Assembly (NCBI GenBank): GCA_019456185.1
Contig: VRUH01000008.1
Span: 7,049 to 49,520, forward strand
DNA length: 42,472 nucleotides
From: Candidatus Glassbacteria bacterium
GTDB lineage: Bacteria; Gemmatimonadota; Glassbacteria; GWA2-58-10
Direction: 5' to 3'
This document shows, one piece after another, positions 1 through 7,418 of this stretch (position 1 is the first letter of the stretch; the number at the start of each line of letters is the position of its first letter). A program made the position numbers and the translations under genes. The notes beneath the pieces were generated by a model, which saw nothing but the letters and a program-made list of their open reading frames with translations, was not told the origin of the DNA and ran no database searches.

Positions 1-264
1 CGTATCCTGGCTGCTGTGGCGGATGCTGAGATCCAGCCCGGCGCGCACCGTGAACCGGCGGCCGTCCCAGCGCGAATTTTCTCTTATCACGCTGAGCATA
101 AACCACCCGTAGCGATTTATCCGCACCGTGCCCGTGCTGCCGTTGACCCAGTAGTAGGAGTAGGCGTAGCTGTAGCGCCAGCGCGCGCCGCGGGCCAGGG
201 GGAGCAGCTCGAACGGGTTCAGCGCCGCCTCGGTGATTACAAATGCCAGATTGCTGTTCTGCAT
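1..264 (-). CDS. Hypothetical protein, N-terminal part (cut by window edge)
   Basis: An open reading frame of 88 codons runs from an ATG at 264 off the left edge. In-frame stops lie upstream, and a GGGAAGG element sits about 10 nt before the start. The product begins MQNSNLAFVITEAALNPFEL without an export signal. Residues 21-46 contain LPLARGARWRYSYAYSYYW, which matches the pattern PL-x-x-G-x-x-W-x-Y in the lipoprotein encoded next to it (FPLEVGAKWEYSVIDTDYSW). The two are probably divergent members of one family, though this rests on a short motif. No known function is recognised. The missing C-terminus prevents any length comparison. Confidence 0.55.
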   Translation of the reverse strand, partial: MQNSNLAFVITEAALNPFELLPLARGARWRYSYAYSYYWVNGSTGTVRINRYGWFMLSVIRENSRWDGRRFTVRAGLDLSIRHSSQDT

Positions 265-446
265 CGTGCTTGCACCTTCCCGGGGGATTTTTTATCGTTG
301 CGTACATTGTTACTACCCATGAACCGCTAAGGGGGTTCCAAGCAGGATACGTGCCAGAGAGGGGTGTGCGGTGTAAGCGCTGTGATTTATGAAGATAGAA
401 GGTTAAAGGCTGAAGCTTATATTGGTGGATTAAATATTGCGCCAAT

Positions 447-471
447 TACTGTTACTCCGTGAGTAACAGTA
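447..471 (-). terminator. Hairpin 5 bp after the lipoprotein stop
   Basis: An 11-bp perfect inverted repeat (TACTGTTACTC, 3-nt loop, GAGTAACAGTA) lies just downstream of the stop codon of the minus-strand lipoprotein gene. There is no long T-run on the minus strand, so it may be a weak terminator or an operator-like palindrome. It is also upstream of the partial gene at the left edge. Confidence 0.35.
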
Positions 472-475
472 AATT

Positions 476-1222
476 TTACTTTATGCCGGGAGTATAGGAG
501 AGCAGATTAATGTGGCTTCCATGTTTACCGCCGGATATTTCACCCTGAGTAGAGGCAGATGATAACTTTGTTAATCCTCCACTGTCTGGATTGAAAAATG
601 CTTTTATCGTATGCATCCCCATGGAAATGTGGCGTTCTAAATAGAAGACATAACTGGAGTTATTTTGCCTAAGGAACGGCAAATCATAGCCGAAAGCAGT
701 AAGATAACCGAAATTATAAAAATCGAGATATACGTGCGAGTTTTCTCCCGGAATTACAGGTAAGAAGTGTTGAAGAAAAATGGCGTTCAGCCGGCGTATT
801 TCTCCATCGCGTTTTACCAGCGTGGCTACATAGGAGGTATCGAATATATTCAGTTGAACAAACGTTGTGTCCGGAGCATATCCCCAGTGGTAGATCGAGC
901 GGCAACTGTCGATCAAAAAACTTACAGATAAGGAATAAGAATTCCCCTGCTGCTGGCTGCTGACTTCCATTACTTCCAGAAAAGCTTTTCCGTAGCGGGT
1001 ATTTTGCGCGGTTTGTTCATATCCCCAGGAATAATCCGTATCGATCACACTGTACTCCCACTTGGCTCCAACCTCCAGAGGGAACATTTCAGGTGGAGTA
1101 TAAACCGGTTTTGCCGGTGGCCCGCCGTCATCATCAGTAACCGGCCGCGTCGGTTCGTCCCCGCAACCGTTCAGCAGCAGAAACAGGACAAGCATGCCGA
1201 TTTTGAATACTCTGGATTCCAT
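476..1222 (-). CDS. Hypothetical lipoprotein
   Basis: The 248-residue product starts MESRVFKIGMLVLFLLLNGC. This is a short basic n-region, a hydrophobic core and a lipobox (LLNGC) with the acylated Cys at residue 20. A Pro/Asp/Gly-rich linker (about residues 21-45) follows, then a domain rich in aromatic residues and beta-type sequence. It should be anchored in the envelope. The segment FPLEVGAKWEYSVIDTDYSW resembles the partial protein encoded at 1-264, pointing to a small local family. Base composition is lower in GC than the neighbouring housekeeping genes (27 of 60 bases over 841-900). No catalytic motif is visible and the function is unknown. Confidence 0.75.
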   Translation of the reverse strand: MESRVFKIGMLVLFLLLNGCGDEPTRPVTDDDGGPPAKPVYTPPEMFPLEVGAKWEYSVIDTDYSWGYEQTAQNTRYGKAFLEVMEVSSQQQGNSYSLSVSFLIDSCRSIYHWGYAPDTTFVQLNIFDTSYVATLVKRDGEIRRLNAIFLQHFLPVIPGENSHVYLDFYNFGYLTAFGYDLPFLRQNNSSYVFYLERHISMGMHTIKAFFNPDSGGLTKLSSASTQGEISGGKHGSHINLLSYTPGIK

Positions 1223-1371
1223 TACCCCGCCTGCGTTGAATGTTCATGAAATAATATACGCAAGGTGGATGCCAATGGAGAATGAGAATGTAACGTATTT
1301 ATTTTAAACGAGATAAGGCTTGGTTGAAAGCGGGAGGGATAATATATGTTACTAACACGGTAACAGTGGCG

Positions 1372-1400
1372 CAAAAAAGGGCGGACACATAGGTCCGCCC
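1372..1400 (-). terminator. Intrinsic terminator after metG, formed by a repeat palindrome
   Basis: On the minus strand GGGCGGAC and GTCCGCCC form an 8-bp stem around a 6-nt loop. The stem is followed directly by TTTTTT, which is a classical intrinsic terminator. It lies about 75 bp after the metG stop, with a second palindrome (1436-1455) in between. The hairpin also belongs to the dispersed repeat family. Confidence 0.6.
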
Positions 1401-1455
1401 CTGCAACGAAATTTCGGATAATAAAACACCCGTAGGGGCGACGCATGCGTCGCCC
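1379..1455. repeat. Tandem pair of GC-rich palindromic repeats
   Basis: Two palindromes lie 35 bp apart: GGGCGGAC-loop-GTCCGCCC at 1379-1400 and the perfect 20-bp palindrome GGGCGACGCATGCGTCGCCC at 1436-1455. The second is preceded by GTAGG. Both share the TAGGGGCG-type edge with the hairpin at 16204-16225. They fill the metG-lipoprotein gap and create a spurious short reading frame. I infer a mobile or REP-like intergenic family. Confidence 0.6.
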
Positions 1456-1476
1456 GCCACAGAATTGGATTAAAAT

Positions 1477-3537
1477 CTAGCTGATCCGCGTCCCCGGCGG
1501 GAGGTCCGCCTCCGGGTCGATCGTGGTCAGGCCGAGCAGCTCATCCTTGCCCTCGCCGGCAACCGCCGCCAGCACCATCCCCCGGCTCTCGATCCCCATC
1601 ACGGTGCGCGGTGCCAGGTTGGCGCACAGCAGCACCTTGCGGCCCACCAGCGCTTCCGGCGTGTAATGTCCCTTGATCCCGGCGCAGACAGTGCGCTCTC
1701 CCAGTTCGCCGACATCCAGGGTGAGCCTGAGCAGCTTCTTGCTCTTGGGGATTTCTACGGCAGCGGTCACCAGCGCCACCCGGATATCCACCTTGATAAA
1801 ATCATCGAGCGCGATTTTTGCCGAATCTTCCTTTCGCTGTTCTTTGTTACCCTGGTAGGTGGCTTCCTGGGCGCTGACCGCCTCGTCATCGATCTTGGGG
1901 AACAGGACCTCTACTTTGCCGATCTTGTGGCCCTCGGGTAATTTTGCGGAAAAATCCTGGCTCCACGGGTGATCGTGCCAGTCGTCGCTCAGACCAAGCT
2001 GCCGCCAGATTTTGACCGCCGAGAACGGCATGATCGGGTACATCGCCACGCTCAGCGCATAGACCGCGTGGGCGCAGATATTGAGCGCGGTGGCGCAGTC
2101 GTCGATATCGCTCTTGCGGCTGGCCCACGGGGCTTTGTCGTTGAAATACTTGTTGCAGAACCGGGCGAAATCGCCGAACGTGTCCGCAGCCTGGCGGAAG
2201 CGGAAATTGTCGATATGCTCTCCCACCTCGGCGGTGATTTTCTCCTGCCGCGCCAGCATCTCCTCGTCCAGTTCGCCCAGTTTTTTTGCACCCTGGCCGC
2301 GCGCGGGGATTTTTCCATCAAAATAGCGGCTGACAAAAGTCAGGGTCCTGTTGATAAAATTCCCGACAGTGTCGGCCAGCTCGTTGTTGTTGTGGGCCTG
2401 GAACTCGCGCAGATTGAAATCGGTGTCGCGGTTCTCGGGCATGTTGCTGCACAGGTAATAGCGCAGCGGGTCGGGCTCGAAGCGGTCGAGATAGTCGTGC
2501 AGCCAAACCGCGAAATTGCGGCTGGTGCTGAACTTGAGTCCTTCGAGGTTCAGGTACTCGTTGGCCGGCACGTTCTCTGGCAGCACGTACTTGCCGTAGG
2601 CCATCAGCGTGGCCGGGAACATCAGGGCGTGGAAGAAAATATTGTCCTTGCCGATAAAGTGCACCAGCCGGGTATTCTCCTGATCCCACCAGTATTTTTT
2701 CCACAGCTCCGGGTCGCCCTGCTGCTCGGCCCACTCGCGGGTGCTGGATATGTAACCGATAGTGGCATCGAACCAGACGTAGAGCACTTTGCCCTCGAAC
2801 CCGTCGAGCGGCACGGGGATGCCCCAGCTCAGGTCGCGGGTGACAGCGCGCTCGCGAAGGCCGTCGGCCAGCATCCCGCGGCAGAAATTGAGCACGTTTT
2901 CTTTCCAGTAGTCCTTGCCGGCCAGCCACTTTTCAAGGCGCGGCTGGAGCTTGTCCAGTTTCAGGTACAGGTGCTCTGTCTCACGGACCACCGGTGTTGT
3001 GCCGGAGAGCTTGCTGCGCACGTCTTTCAGCTCCAGCGGGTCAATCGGCTTGCCGCACTTCTCGCACTGGTCGCCGCTGCACTCCTGGAAACCGCAGAAA
3101 TTGCAGGTGCCCTCCACGTAGCGGTCCGGCAGGAACCTCTCCAGCTTCTCGTCGTAGAGCTGCTTCTCGGTGCGGGCGGCCATCAGGCCCTGCTCGTGGA
3201 GCTTGAGGAAGATGTCCTGGCTGGTTTCGTGATGGATCGGCAGGCTGGTGCGGCTGAAATGGTCGAAACTGATCCCGGCGCGAGAGAAAGTCTCCTTGAT
3301 ATGGGGATACCACTTGTCGACAACCTGCTGGGGCGTGATTCCCTGCTTGTCGGCGGTGATCGTAATCGGCACCCCGTGCTCGTCGGTGCCGCCGACATAG
3401 AGCACGTCGCGGCCGCTCAGGCGGCAGAAGCGGACGAAAATATCCGCCGGCAGGTAAGCCCCGGCCAGGTGGCCCAGATGGATCGGGCCGTTGGCGTAAG
3501 GCAGCGCGCTGGTGACCAGTACTTTTTTCTGTTCCAT
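1477..3537 (-). CDS. metG: Methionyl-tRNA synthetase with C-terminal tRNA-binding domain
   Basis: This enzyme charges tRNA-Met with methionine in the cytoplasm. The 686-residue length fits the long bacterial form. The class I motif HLGH is at residues 20-23. A zinc knuckle follows at about 145-161 (Cys 145, 148, 153, 158, 161 in CNFCGF...CEKC). The KMSKS loop is the variant KFSTS at 335-339. An OB-fold tRNA-binding domain (EMAP/Trbp111 type) occupies about 578-686, beginning DDFIKVDIRVA. The ATG start has GGGGAA about 8 nt upstream. The gene follows metK after 100 bp, but a strong terminator lies only 27 bp before its start. Expression may therefore depend on read-through or on a promoter overlapping that hairpin. 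Confidence 0.97.
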   Translation of the reverse strand: MEQKKVLVTSALPYANGPIHLGHLAGAYLPADIFVRFCRLSGRDVLYVGGTDEHGVPITITADKQGITPQQVVDKWYPHIKETFSRAGISFDHFSRTSLPIHHETSQDIFLKLHEQGLMAARTEKQLYDEKLERFLPDRYVEGTCNFCGFQECSGDQCEKCGKPIDPLELKDVRSKLSGTTPVVRETEHLYLKLDKLQPRLEKWLAGKDYWKENVLNFCRGMLADGLRERAVTRDLSWGIPVPLDGFEGKVLYVWFDATIGYISSTREWAEQQGDPELWKKYWWDQENTRLVHFIGKDNIFFHALMFPATLMAYGKYVLPENVPANEYLNLEGLKFSTSRNFAVWLHDYLDRFEPDPLRYYLCSNMPENRDTDFNLREFQAHNNNELADTVGNFINRTLTFVSRYFDGKIPARGQGAKKLGELDEEMLARQEKITAEVGEHIDNFRFRQAADTFGDFARFCNKYFNDKAPWASRKSDIDDCATALNICAHAVYALSVAMYPIMPFSAVKIWRQLGLSDDWHDHPWSQDFSAKLPEGHKIGKVEVLFPKIDDEAVSAQEATYQGNKEQRKEDSAKIALDDFIKVDIRVALVTAAVEIPKSKKLLRLTLDVGELGERTVCAGIKGHYTPEALVGRKVLLCANLAPRTVMGIESRGMVLAAVAGEGKDELLGLTTIDPEADLPPGTRIS

Positions 3538-3564
3538 GCTGATATTCCCCGGCTGCAGCTGGTG

Positions 3565-3617
3565 AAAAAAACCGCCGCGGCCTGAAATTCCCCGGTGGCG
3601 GGGAGCGGGCCGCGGCG
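3565..3617 (-). terminator. Strong intrinsic terminator between metK and metG
   Basis: On the minus strand, 10-bp perfect arms CGCCGCGGCC and GGCCGCGGCG enclose a loop that holds an inner hairpin (CCCC...GGGG). A G and seven T residues (3571-3565) follow. It ends 27 bp before the metG ATG and starts about 20 bp after the metK stop. It should end metK transcripts and could act as an attenuator for metG. Confidence 0.85.
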
Positions 3618-3637
3618 TAAGTCTGATTGAATCGATA

Positions 3638-4858
3638 TTACATGCCGGCTGCGGACTTGAGCGCGTCCACCTTGTCGGTGCGCTCCCAGGTGAACGTGTC
3701 TTCCGTGCGGCCGAAATGCCCGTATGCCGCGGTCAGCTCGTAGATCGGCCGCAGGAGCTGGAGCGTGTCGATAATCACGGCGGGCTTGAGGTCGAACACC
3801 TCGCGGATCGCCGCGGCGATTTTCTCGACCGGCACATTATTTCCCTCGGCCTGGACGTAGACACTCACCGGTTCGGCCACGCCGATCGCGTAGGCCAGCT
3901 CGACCTCGCAGACAGAGGCCAGACCGGCGGCCACCACGTTCTTGGCCACGTAACGGGCCATGTAGGCCGCGCTGCGGTCCACTTTCGAGGGGTCCTTGCC
4001 GCTGAACGCGCCGCCGCCGTGACGGCCCATGCCGCCGTAGGTGTCGACAATGATCTTGCGCCCGGTCAGGCCGGCGTCGGCTTTCGGACCGCCCTCGCAG
4101 AAGGCGCCGGTGGGATTGATATAGACCTGGCGGCTCTCGACATTGTCCTTCTCGGCGTGCAGTTCCTGCTCGCTGACCAGTCCGGTGGGAGCCAGGACCG
4201 GGATCACCACCTGCTCCAGGATGTCGGTGCGAAGCTCGGCGAGCTTGTAGTCACGGGCGTGATGGCTCGAGACCACCACGTTACGGATCGCCACGGGCCT
4301 GCCGTCCTCGTACTCCACGCTCACCTGGGTCTTGCCGTCGGGATAAAGCTGGGGCAGCGTACCGTTTTTCCGGACATCGGTAAGACGGCGCGCGAGCTTA
4401 TGGGCCAGGAAAATCGGCACGGGCATCAGTTCGCAGCCGCCATCAAGCGAGTCGCCCTCGCGGGTGGCGTAACCGAACATCATCCCCTGATCGCCGGCGC
4501 CCTGTTCCTTGAACAGCCCGGTCCCATCCACACCCTGGCTGATATCGCCGCTCTGGGGTTTCATCCGCACATCTACCTTGACCTCGTCGGCATGGAAGCC
4601 GATCCCGCTGGCCGTATAGCCGATCTTGCGGACCGTCTCGCGGGCGGTTTTCTCGAAATCGATGTTATCGATGCACTTCTGGCTGACCTCGCCGGTAACC
4701 ACCACCAGGCCCTCGGTGGTCAGAGTTTCGCAGGCAACCCTGTTGCCCGGGTCAAGCCGCTTGGCCTCGTCCAGAACGCTGTCGCTGACCTTGTCGCAGA
4801 CCTTGTCGGGGTGCCCTTCGGTCACCGACTCGGAGGTGAAAATATATTTGTTCGCCAT
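3638..4858 (-). CDS. metK: S-adenosylmethionine synthetase
   Basis: This enzyme makes S-adenosylmethionine from methionine and ATP. The 406-residue product has the family motifs: [12 protein letters not shown] at residues 8-19, [12 protein letters not shown] in the middle, and [19 protein letters not shown] in the P-loop-like region. The start is set at the ATG at 4858 (MANKYIF) because GGAAGGA lies 5-6 nt upstream. An in-frame TTG at 4873 would place that Shine-Dalgarno inside the gene. A possible promoter lies at 4951-4979 and a strong terminator follows the stop. The linkage to metG makes a methionine-use pair. No SAM riboswitch could be recognised in the leader. Confidence 0.97.
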   Translation of the reverse strand: MANKYIFTSESVTEGHPDKVCDKVSDSVLDEAKRLDPGNRVACETLTTEGLVVVTGEVSQKCIDNIDFEKTARETVRKIGYTASGIGFHADEVKVDVRMKPQSGDISQGVDGTGLFKEQGAGDQGMMFGYATREGDSLDGGCELMPVPIFLAHKLARRLTDVRKNGTLPQLYPDGKTQVSVEYEDGRPVAIRNVVVSSHHARDYKLAELRTDILEQVVIPVLAPTGLVSEQELHAEKDNVESRQVYINPTGAFCEGGPKADAGLTGRKIIVDTYGGMGRHGGGAFSGKDPSKVDRSAAYMARYVAKNVVAAGLASVCEVELAYAIGVAEPVSVYVQAEGNNVPVEKIAAAIREVFDLKPAVIIDTLQLLRPIYELTAAYGHFGRTEDTFTWERTDKVDALKSAAGM

Positions 4859-4950
4859 TGCAAGTCCTTCCAATCCCGCGGATTGCCGATTGTATTAACA
4901 GGGACCCGTGAACGGGCGCCCATGAATTTCAATTCAGCCGTAAAGATATA

Positions 4951-4979
4951 AAGATAAAAGCCTTACTGCCAATAGGCAA
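4951..4979 (-). promoter_or_regulatory. Candidate promoter for metK
   Basis: On the minus strand TTGCCT and TATCTT are separated by 17 bp in an AT-rich patch about 90 bp before the metK ATG. Each hexamer matches four of six sigma-70 consensus positions. The same patch contains a short TGCC-TATT-GGCA hairpin, so it may also include the end of the upstream transcript. Confidence 0.35.
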
Positions 4980-5012
4980 CAGTTAGCTCCCGGATAGCGG
5001 TCAGCAGCCGTT

Positions 5013-5798
5013 TCAGCCGTCCACCTCGAATGACGCGGGCAGGCTGTCCGGTCCCGGTTCCGGACGAACCAGCCCGGAGGCCGAATCGGCGTCGAGGTAC
5101 AGGTGGCTGTCCGGATGACGCCGCAGGATCGTCGCCGGGCAGTCGGGATTTATCGCTTCGGACAGGGTTCGAGATACCGCCGTCGCCTTGCGCGCCTCGC
5201 CCACCACGCTGATAACTGTATTACAACGCATGATCCGGGTGATACTGATCGTAATCGCCCGCGCCGGGCAGTCCCGCCAGGAGTCGAACCAGCCCTCGCC
5301 GGCAAGCTGCCGGCGGCTCCTGCGGTCGATATCGATTACGCGAAATGTGCGCGGCTCGTCGAAATCAGCCGGCGGATCGTTGAGCGCCAGGTGGGCGGTC
5401 TCGCCGATCCCGGCAAAACAGATGTCGACCGGCTCGCGCTCCATCAACCCGGCGTAGCGTTCGCATTCAGCTTCGGGATCGGCGGCGTTGCCATCGATCA
5501 GGTAGTACTCTCCGGGCCTGGCCTTGTCGATAAAGCGTTCGTGAAGATAGCGGTCGAAACTGGCCGGATGATCGGTCGGCAGGCCGAGGTAGTCATCCAG
5601 GTGGAACATCACGGTCCTGTTCCAGGGGACGTCGGGCATGGAGCTCAGCTCATCGAGAAACGCGGCCTGGCTCATGCCGGTGCTGAGGATATACACCGCA
5701 CGTCCGCGCCGGGCCACTGCCTCGCTGATCAAGTCCGCACCGAGCTCCGCGGCCGCGCGGGCCATATCTGTGTGAGTCGCGTATGCATTGACTTTCAT
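5013..5798 (-). CDS. Glucosamine-6-phosphate deaminase-like protein
   Basis: At 261 residues this matches the NagB/6-phosphogluconolactonase fold family, which converts glucosamine-6-phosphate to fructose-6-phosphate and ammonia. Visible motifs are STGMSQ (phosphate loop), FHLDDYLG (the LDEY motif holding the active-site Asp), and FAGIGETAHLALNDPP. In the last motif the conserved His is kept. The position of E. coli NagB Asp141 appears to be Thr, and Glu148 is Asp. Substrate or activity may therefore differ from true NagB. The gene lies 63 bp after the BNR-propeller gene on the same strand, which suggests co-transcription and a role in sugar or amino-sugar use. A NagA-like gene is 11 kb away. 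Confidence 0.8.
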   Translation of the reverse strand: MKVNAYATHTDMARAAAELGADLISEAVARRGRAVYILSTGMSQAAFLDELSSMPDVPWNRTVMFHLDDYLGLPTDHPASFDRYLHERFIDKARPGEYYLIDGNAADPEAECERYAGLMEREPVDICFAGIGETAHLALNDPPADFDEPRTFRVIDIDRRSRRQLAGEGWFDSWRDCPARAITISITRIMRCNTVISVVGEARKATAVSRTLSEAINPDCPATILRRHPDSHLYLDADSASGLVRPEPGPDSLPASFEVDG

Positions 5799-5861
5799 CT
5801 GTTTTACCTTGCTTTCCGATAATTTCAGACTCAGGGTAAGCCGGAATTATCTTACCAGTGA

Positions 5862-7253
5862 TTATTTGTACTCGCCCTCATGCCATAGAAACGCCCGGCC
5901 GGAGTTATGGAGCCCGTCGGCCCCTGCGTGAATTTTTTGCTGGATACTCTCCGGGCCGGTCCAGCCGTAGAACAGCAGCCAGCCGTCAACCGGCTCACCG
6001 GTGGCCGTAACGACCGGTGTCGGGTTATTGTAGTGCAATCCAGGCTGCGGCTCCAGCTCGTTCGCCAGGCTCCATGATCCGCCGTCATCGGTCGAGACCC
6101 ACTGCTGAAGCCGGCCGCCCCCGTAGATCGGTACATTCACCGTGTCCCGGCTTACGGTCAGCCAGGCGCTCCAGTTGCCGGGACCCGTGCGGCGAAGGTA
6201 AGCGGCGGACCAGCTGCTGTTTGTCCGGACGACAGGGCGCATTGCCCAGTTTCCCTGTTCGCGCTTGATGAAGTATATCAGGTAGTCGGCCGGGCTGGCT
6301 TGGGAAACGGGCAGCAGGAACGCAGGCCGGCCGTGTTCGTCGAGAGCCAGCGCAGGCATGTTGGTCAGCCGGAACCCGGAATCGAACACCAGGCATTTTT
6401 CCGCGGATTCCCTGGTGACCGGCCTTTGTATCGGCTCTCCATCGATATTGAACAACTCTCCGCCGGCAATGTCCACCCGCAGGTAGTACAGGTTGTAGCG
6501 CTTGTCCTTGGAAGCTCGCATTTTGTAGCGCGGGTCCGGACCGCCGGAATCATCCTTGTAGACAAAACCGATATGCGCACTTTTCCTGTCGGGTCCGGGA
6601 ATGATCGTGTGGTAGGAGCCCGCGTACGGGTCGAGGTGCCGCTGCGGCTGCTGGTCGAAATCCGTGACCGGCAGTGATGGACCGGACCAGCTTTGACCGT
6701 TGTCCGAGGAAAGCCGGTATGTCCAGTAGCCCATGTGCCCGAACACCCGGAAGTAGGCCAGCATGCCGCCGGCGACAGGCAGGAACCTCGGATAGCTGAT
6801 CGATGGCGCGACCGGGGAGTCTTCTTCCCACTCGAGGATTGATAGTTCACCGGTGGCGCTCAGGTGCGTGCCGCTGGAGCCGTGGCAGCCGAACAGGATG
6901 TGGAGACGCTCCTCGCTGTCGAGCCAGAGCACCGGGGCGTAGTGATGATCGAACCGGGAGACCGTCCCGACCCGCACCGGCTCAGACCAGCGTTCAGCTT
7001 TGGTGTCGTAGCTGATAATGTGGGGATGCCCCAGGTTTTCATCTCTTCCCGCCTGGTAGACAAGATAGATCACGCCTTTATGCAAGATGGCCTGGGGTCC
7101 CATCCGCACATCATAGATCATCTTTTCCGAGCCGAAAACCGCGAACGGTTCGCCGCGCACCGGGCTGGCTTGCAGCTTTTCTCCGCCGGTAAAACAGTAC
7201 ACAGCCCAGGCCAACAGCAGAACCGAAAGGATTTTGGTATTTGGCGAGTTCAA
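5862..7253 (-). CDS. Secreted BNR-repeat beta-propeller protein
   Basis: The 463-residue product begins with a signal peptide (MNSPNTKILSVLLLAWAVYCF..., likely cut near LQA-SPV) and should be exported. The body resembles the BNR_4 family of sialidase-like or lyase-like propellers. It has repeated S-x-D-x-G-x-x-W motifs (SSDNGQSWSGP, STDDGGSWSLA) and the segment HHYAPVLWLDSEERLHILFGCHG, the His-rich blade typical of that family. The start is a TTG with AGGAAA upstream; no ATG is in range. It probably binds or cleaves an extracellular carbohydrate. Candidate activities are uronic-acid lyase or sialidase-like, and the sequence does not decide. Next to it is the NagB-like gene, and the divergent neighbour is a glycosidase-like gene. 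Confidence 0.75.
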   Translation of the reverse strand: MNSPNTKILSVLLLAWAVYCFTGGEKLQASPVRGEPFAVFGSEKMIYDVRMGPQAILHKGVIYLVYQAGRDENLGHPHIISYDTKAERWSEPVRVGTVSRFDHHYAPVLWLDSEERLHILFGCHGSSGTHLSATGELSILEWEEDSPVAPSISYPRFLPVAGGMLAYFRVFGHMGYWTYRLSSDNGQSWSGPSLPVTDFDQQPQRHLDPYAGSYHTIIPGPDRKSAHIGFVYKDDSGGPDPRYKMRASKDKRYNLYYLRVDIAGGELFNIDGEPIQRPVTRESAEKCLVFDSGFRLTNMPALALDEHGRPAFLLPVSQASPADYLIYFIKREQGNWAMRPVVRTNSSWSAAYLRRTGPGNWSAWLTVSRDTVNVPIYGGGRLQQWVSTDDGGSWSLANELEPQPGLHYNNPTPVVTATGEPVDGWLLFYGWTGPESIQQKIHAGADGLHNSGRAFLWHEGEYK

Positions 7254-7360
7254 GAAGACGGTTTCCTGGAGCTGTTGGAATTGTTAGAGTGAATCAACAA
7301 AAAATATCTACTTCGAGGAAGACGGGCAAGAGTTCAGCCGGGGCAGTGGTCAGGCAAATC

Positions 7361-7389
7361 TTGACAGCGCAGACGGCGGCTAGTACGCT
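7361..7389 (+). promoter_or_regulatory. Candidate sigma-70 promoter for the gene at 7419
   Basis: A perfect TTGACA at 7361-7366 is followed after 17 bp by TACGCT (7384-7389), with the GTG start 30 bp downstream. It lies in the divergent gap with the BNR gene, which otherwise holds nothing recognised. Confidence 0.5.
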
Positions 7390-7418
7390 TTTCATATACC
7401 CAGAACAGGGACCGTTCC

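Noticed and set aside
1222-1446. Short minus-strand frame with a GADLCVRPF-type peptide
   Set aside because: It is a translation of the intergenic palindromic repeats, not a gene.
1969-3585. Long plus-strand open frame opposite metG
   Set aside because: It is the antisense of a well-supported gene and matches no family. GC-rich codon use creates such frames.
3538-3637. T-box riboswitch upstream of metG
   Set aside because: Only 100 bp lie between the genes and no T-box sequence or specifier stem is visible. Only the terminator is supported.
3716-4951. Long plus-strand open frame opposite metK
   Set aside because: Antisense shadow of metK, with no recognisable domain or ribosome-binding site.
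4859-5012. SAM riboswitch upstream of metK
   Set aside because: I could not find the conserved core or long-range pairing. Only a short hairpin and an AT-rich promoter-like patch are present.
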